A DNA stretch of 64,000 bases, taken from Undibacterium hunanense. Its GTDB lineage: Bacteria; Pseudomonadota; Gammaproteobacteria; Burkholderiales; Burkholderiaceae_D. The DNA lies in contig NZ_JACOGF010000019.1 of the NCBI RefSeq assembly GCF_014284335.1, forward strand, positions 1 through 64,000. The letters run 5' to 3'. Positions 60,786 through 64,000 of the stretch are shown one piece after another. The translations under genes and the position numbers were made by a program. The first letter of the stretch is position 1; each line of letters starts with the position of its first letter. Below the pieces are notes generated by a model, which saw only the letters and a program-made list of their open reading frames with translations, searched no databases and had not been told where the DNA came from.

Positions 60786-62708
60786 TCAACCAGACAATGC
60801 AGACTCCATCCTGCTTTCGCGCAAATGCATCCAGGTGCTGAAGGCGTCCGCCGGTATCGGCTTGCAGAAGTAATAACCCTGCGCCATGTCACAGCCCATG
60901 GCTTGCAATTGCTGCTCGGTCTGCCTGGCTTCGACTCCTTCGGCTACCACGCGCAGATGCAGCTGGTGTGCCAGTTGTATGCAGGCATCCACGACAGCAT
61001 AACTGCCCATGTCTGTACACAGGCTGTGGATAAGTTCATGGTCTATCTTCAATTCGTTGATAGCCAGGTCTTTCAATTGCGACAGCGGCAAATGACCACT
61101 GCCAAAGTCATCGACAGACAGCCGAAACCCCATGGAATGCAGGCTGCGCAGGGTTTCCATAGCGATGTCGGTGGTATTGGCAAATGCGCTTTCTGTCAGC
61201 TCCAGCACCACGTATTCGGGCGGCACGGCAAATTCATCCAGCAGCCTGTGTATATCGGTTAACAGTTCCGGGTCACAGATACTGCGTACCGACAGGTTGA
61301 TGGCAATGCTGATATCCAGGCCTTCTTCACGCCACAACAACCACTGGCGAAACGCGGCGCGCATCACCCACAGGTTAAGCGGTTTGATGAGACCGGATTT
61401 TTCTGCCACAGAGATAAATTCCTTCGGCGACATTTCACCGGCAAGGGCATCGGTCCATCTGAGCAGAGCCTCGGCGCCGACCACACTGCCGGTCAGCATA
61501 TCGATTTGTGGCTGGTAATGCAGGCTCAATTCGGCTTTGTGCAAGGCATCGCGTAACTGCCCGCACAACAGGTGTTGACGCAAGAATTGTTGTTCGAGTT
61601 TTTCTTCATAAAAAGCCAGTTTCATGTGACTGAATTGCGCATGCAATAAAGCTTGTGCAGCTTTTTTCAGCAGATTTTCGGTGTCGGTGGCATGCAGGGG
61701 ATAACTGGCTATGCCTATGGTGTGGTCTACCTCCAGCGCATAATCACTGATTTTGTATTCCAGCCGGAAAGCCAGGATTTCCCGGATGATATCGGTGGCA
61801 TTGATGTCTTGCGAATGCTGGCGATAAATGCAGACAAATTCATCGCGCCTGGTTCGCGCGAACAGTCCGCGCGAACCTACGGTTGCAATCATGGTACCAA
61901 CGATGGAACAGATCAGCTTGTCGCTGGCTTCGGCACCGATGATATTGGTGGTTTCAAACATCTTTTTAAGACGAATGTTAATCACCAGCAAGCTGTGTCC
62001 GCGCTCATGTGCGGCAATAATTTCCTGCGTCAGTATCTCTGGCAGGACTAGGCCATTCGGCAAGCCGGTGATGGCATCCTGATAAGCAGTCTGTTGCAGT
62101 TGTTCCAGAGCGACCGGTGGTCTGGCGGCTTGTTCACTGGCATGCCGCTTTTCTTCATATTGTGTGCGGCTGTGATTCAGGCCCAGGGCGATACAGGTAT
62201 AAAACAGCAATGCCGCGATCACCTGCTCGGCAAACTGGTCTGCATAATGAAAGGCATACGGACCATCCCCACCCAGCTTGAAAATCAGGACCATTGCGCA
62301 TAACCAGCATAGACTCCACTGCAAGCCCCTGGTCTGTCCCTTGAGCCACAGGGCCAGAAAAGGGAAACTGAAGGTCCACAATACGCCACTGCCCTGGTTG
62401 CCACCCAGATAACCCAATGTCAGCGTGGTCACCATGGCATACAGCAGGATGATGGATTCGGCATGACCAAGCCTGTCGTCGCGACCAGACAGAATAAAAG
62501 CCGGTACCAGCAAAAAAACCGTCAGGCAGACTTCGATCAGCCATAACACCGGATAAGCCGATTGCAGATAACTACCCAGCGCCAGGATCAGCGTGACAGG
62601 CAAGAGCAGGGTGATCACAATTCTGACATAGCGCCGCCGGTCGACAGGGCTGGAAACATCTTTGGCGATCAATCCCAGTATGGGTGACTGCAACACTTGA
62701 GGTTTCAT
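60786..62708 (-). CDS. Membrane EAL phosphodiesterase with degenerate GGDEF
   Basis: A 640-residue protein. Six hydrophobic helices fill residues about 28-185 and form a membrane sensor domain that I cannot name. The GGDEF domain is degenerate: the active loop reads RTRRDEFVCIYR, so both glycines are missing and cyclase activity is unlikely. The EAL domain is intact, with AEALLRWTDA, INLSVRSI, LELTES, DDFGSGHLPLSQL and VAEGVEARQ. It therefore probably degrades c-di-GMP, with the GGDEF as a regulatory module. No operon partners are obvious. Confidence 0.9.
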   Translation of the reverse strand: MKPQVLQSPILGLIAKDVSSPVDRRRYVRIVITLLLPVTLILALGSYLQSAYPVLWLIEVCLTVFLLVPAFILSGRDDRLGHAESIILLYAMVTTLTLGYLGGNQGSGVLWTFSFPFLALWLKGQTRGLQWSLCWLCAMVLIFKLGGDGPYAFHYADQFAEQVIAALLFYTCIALGLNHSRTQYEEKRHASEQAARPPVALEQLQQTAYQDAITGLPNGLVLPEILTQEIIAAHERGHSLLVINIRLKKMFETTNIIGAEASDKLICSIVGTMIATVGSRGLFARTRRDEFVCIYRQHSQDINATDIIREILAFRLEYKISDYALEVDHTIGIASYPLHATDTENLLKKAAQALLHAQFSHMKLAFYEEKLEQQFLRQHLLCGQLRDALHKAELSLHYQPQIDMLTGSVVGAEALLRWTDALAGEMSPKEFISVAEKSGLIKPLNLWVMRAAFRQWLLWREEGLDISIAINLSVRSICDPELLTDIHRLLDEFAVPPEYVVLELTESAFANTTDIAMETLRSLHSMGFRLSVDDFGSGHLPLSQLKDLAINELKIDHELIHSLCTDMGSYAVVDACIQLAHQLHLRVVAEGVEARQTEQQLQAMGCDMAQGYYFCKPIPADAFSTWMHLRESRMESALSG

Positions 62709-63035
62709 CGTCAGGTTCTCCTCTCAATTACTCAGACCATACCCACAGTTATGTTTTGGCAATGCGTTTGGAATGCGCTTGGCGTTTCTGTGCCGCCCGT
62801 GATCAGACACAAATGCGGAACACCCGGAAACCCGGGCAATGTTCAGCAGTTTAGTGTATTTTTTACAAAGTTAAAGTATTTGCAACGTTATATTTTAAAT
62901 ATTTTTTACACGCGCGCAAAAGCATGCTGCCCGGCATGTTTTTCACATGCCGGGCAGAAAGAAGGATGGTGGGCGATGATTTGGCGACAGCCTATTGAAG
63001 AACTATGAGGTAACTATGAGGTAACTACCAGGCAG
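62709..63035. other. Intergenic region with AT-rich segment and hairpin
   Basis: These 327 bases hold no gene. The left part is the promoter region of the membrane EAL gene. An AT-rich stretch lies near 62850-62910. A perfect hairpin follows at 62927-62957. Direct repeats AACTATGAGGT occur at 63001 and 63012. Confidence 0.5.
62927..62957 (-). terminator. Hairpin terminator downstream of the hydroxyacid dehydrogenase gene
   Basis: A 13-bp perfect stem CTGCCCGGCATGT/ACATGCCGGGCAG with a 5-base loop. On the minus strand only GCATGCTTTTG follows, so the U-tract is poor and termination may be moderate. Confidence 0.6.
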
Positions 63036-64000
63036 CTATGCAGGCAGGAGCAGATTGGCAGGCTTGCCAGCGGCAAAATCCACGATATTCTGGAAAGCTG
63101 CACGGAAATACAATTCATAACTGGCCTGTTCCACATAGCCCAGATGCGGGGTGACCAATACGTTTTCGCGATGTAATAGCGGATGATCTGGTGCCACAGG
63201 CTCACTTTCAAAAACATCGATGGCAGCAAAGCCGGGATGGCCGGCATCCAGCGCTGCTTCCAGTGCGCCGGGCTGCAGCAATTCTGCACGGCTGGTGTTG
63301 ACCAGCAAGGCATCGCTTTTCATCAGGGCCAGGTCAGCCAGGCTGACGATGCCTTTGGTGGCATCATTCAAACGCAGGTGCAGGCTGATGATGTCGCAAC
63401 TGGCAAAGAAGGCTTCTCTGGATTCTGCCACCAGCAATCCATCCTGGGCCGCCTGGGCGCGGCTGGCTTCACGTCCCCAGACCATGACTTGCATGCCGAA
63501 AGCTTTGGCATAGCCGCTGATGAGCTTGCCTATCTTGCCATAGCCCCAGATACCCAGTGTGCGTTTCTTCAATACCCGGCCCAGCTGGTTACGGGCTGGT
63601 TCCAGCGACGACGCCTGCCATACACCCTCCTGCAAAAGCTGGGCATAATTTGGCAGCCTGCGCCAGGCCGCCATGATCAGCGTCCAGGTCAGCTCCGCCG
63701 GCGCGGTCGGATCACCGACACCTTCGGCGATGGCGATGCCGCATTCATGTGCTGCGGCTATATCGATGTTGCCTGCCACTTTGCCGGTTTGTGAAATAAG
63801 CTTCAGATTGGGTAATTTCTGTAGTAGCGGTTTACTCAGGCGCGTGCGTTCACGTATCAGTACCACGGCGTCAAATGCCGCCAGCCGTATCGCCAGTTGC
63901 CCCACGCCCGCGGCGGTGTTGTTGAAGACCTTGACCTCGTGCTCGCGCAGCAGGTCAAAGCAGGGTAAATGACGGACTACATCCTGATAATCATCCAGTA
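63036..64000 (-). CDS. D-2-hydroxyacid dehydrogenase, partial (5' end beyond window)
   Basis: At least 321 residues; the frame stays open to the window edge (reading LDDYQDVVRHLPCFDLLREH upstream of a GTG at 63905), so the start is outside. It is a D-isomer-specific 2-hydroxyacid dehydrogenase. The NAD-binding motif is LGIWGYGKIGKLISGY. The catalytic Arg lies in LVNTSRAELLQ, the Glu in DVFESEPV and the His in TPHLGYVEQ. It resembles phosphoglycerate dehydrogenase-like enzymes; substrate unknown. A hairpin terminator follows. Confidence 0.9.
   Translation of the reverse strand, partial: LDDYQDVVRHLPCFDLLREHEVKVFNNTAAGVGQLAIRLAAFDAVVLIRERTRLSKPLLQKLPNLKLISQTGKVAGNIDIAAAHECGIAIAEGVGDPTAPAELTWTLIMAAWRRLPNYAQLLQEGVWQASSLEPARNQLGRVLKKRTLGIWGYGKIGKLISGYAKAFGMQVMVWGREASRAQAAQDGLLVAESREAFFASCDIISLHLRLNDATKGIVSLADLALMKSDALLVNTSRAELLQPGALEAALDAGHPGFAAIDVFESEPVAPDHPLLHRENVLVTPHLGYVEQASYELYFRAAFQNIVDFAAGKPANLLLPA

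Overview
The window looks like a chromosomal segment of a betaproteobacterium of the order Burkholderiales, most likely Oxalobacteraceae and perhaps close to Undibacterium. This is inferred from moderate GC, a TctC/Bug-type periplasmic receptor beside a TctDE-like two-component pair, a TorF-type porin, several c-di-GMP and HDOD signalling genes, and intergenic palindromic repeats. No rRNA, tRNA, CRISPR array, prophage or complete insertion sequence was found. About 59 genes are supported.

Layout. 1-3.6 kb: a truncated transposase start, two overlapping PaaI-type thioesterases divergent from a GlxA-type AraC regulator, and a PilZ protein whose promoter lies almost on its start codon. 3.6-9.7 kb: a Gly/Cys-tailed membrane protein, a methyl-accepting chemoreceptor, an HDOD protein, a secreted metallo-beta-lactamase-fold hydrolase and a cytochrome P450. 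9.7-13.6 kb: an orphan amino-acid-type binding protein, a polysaccharide deacetylase, the guanidinium exporter sugE with a guanidine-II riboswitch, slyX and a NIPSNAP protein. 13.9-22.2 kb: a GH18 chitinase with operator-like repeats, a secreted formylglycine-generating-enzyme-like protein, an esterase, a second HDOD protein, a small secreted repeat protein, a 23-residue membrane peptide and a B12-binding radical SAM protein. 22.3-24.5 kb: two orphan hypotheticals, a binding-protein-like gene and a CsoR/FrmR-family repressor.

24.5-33.6 kb: a TctE/TctD-like two-component pair divergent from a transport cluster with three periplasmic receptors of three different families but only one ABC membrane/ATPase pair. 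33.7-37 kb: an apparent operon with a small alpha/beta protein, a DapA-family lyase, a ParA-like ATPase with a deviant P-loop, a four-helix membrane protein and a second ParA-like protein with no P-loop. This is the best candidate for an undescribed system. 37-46.4 kb: a TorF-type porin and the complete high-affinity potassium operon kdpFABCDE, led by a 34-residue membrane peptide and preceded by a KdpE-box-like sequence.

46.7-64 kb: a MASE1-PAS-PAS-GGDEF-EAL protein, a DyP peroxidase, an AlaC-type aminotransferase, a D-tartrate dehydratase with a divergent LysR regulator, a siderophore-interacting reductase with a divergent MarR regulator across a palindromic operator, a HisC-type aminotransferase, a 192-bp MITE-like element, an N-domain-only asparaginase-like protein, several hypotheticals, a methyltransferase, a YdcF-family protein, a membrane EAL protein with a degenerate GGDEF, and a D-2-hydroxyacid dehydrogenase running off the right end. 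Functions are inferred from motifs and family memory. No database search was run.
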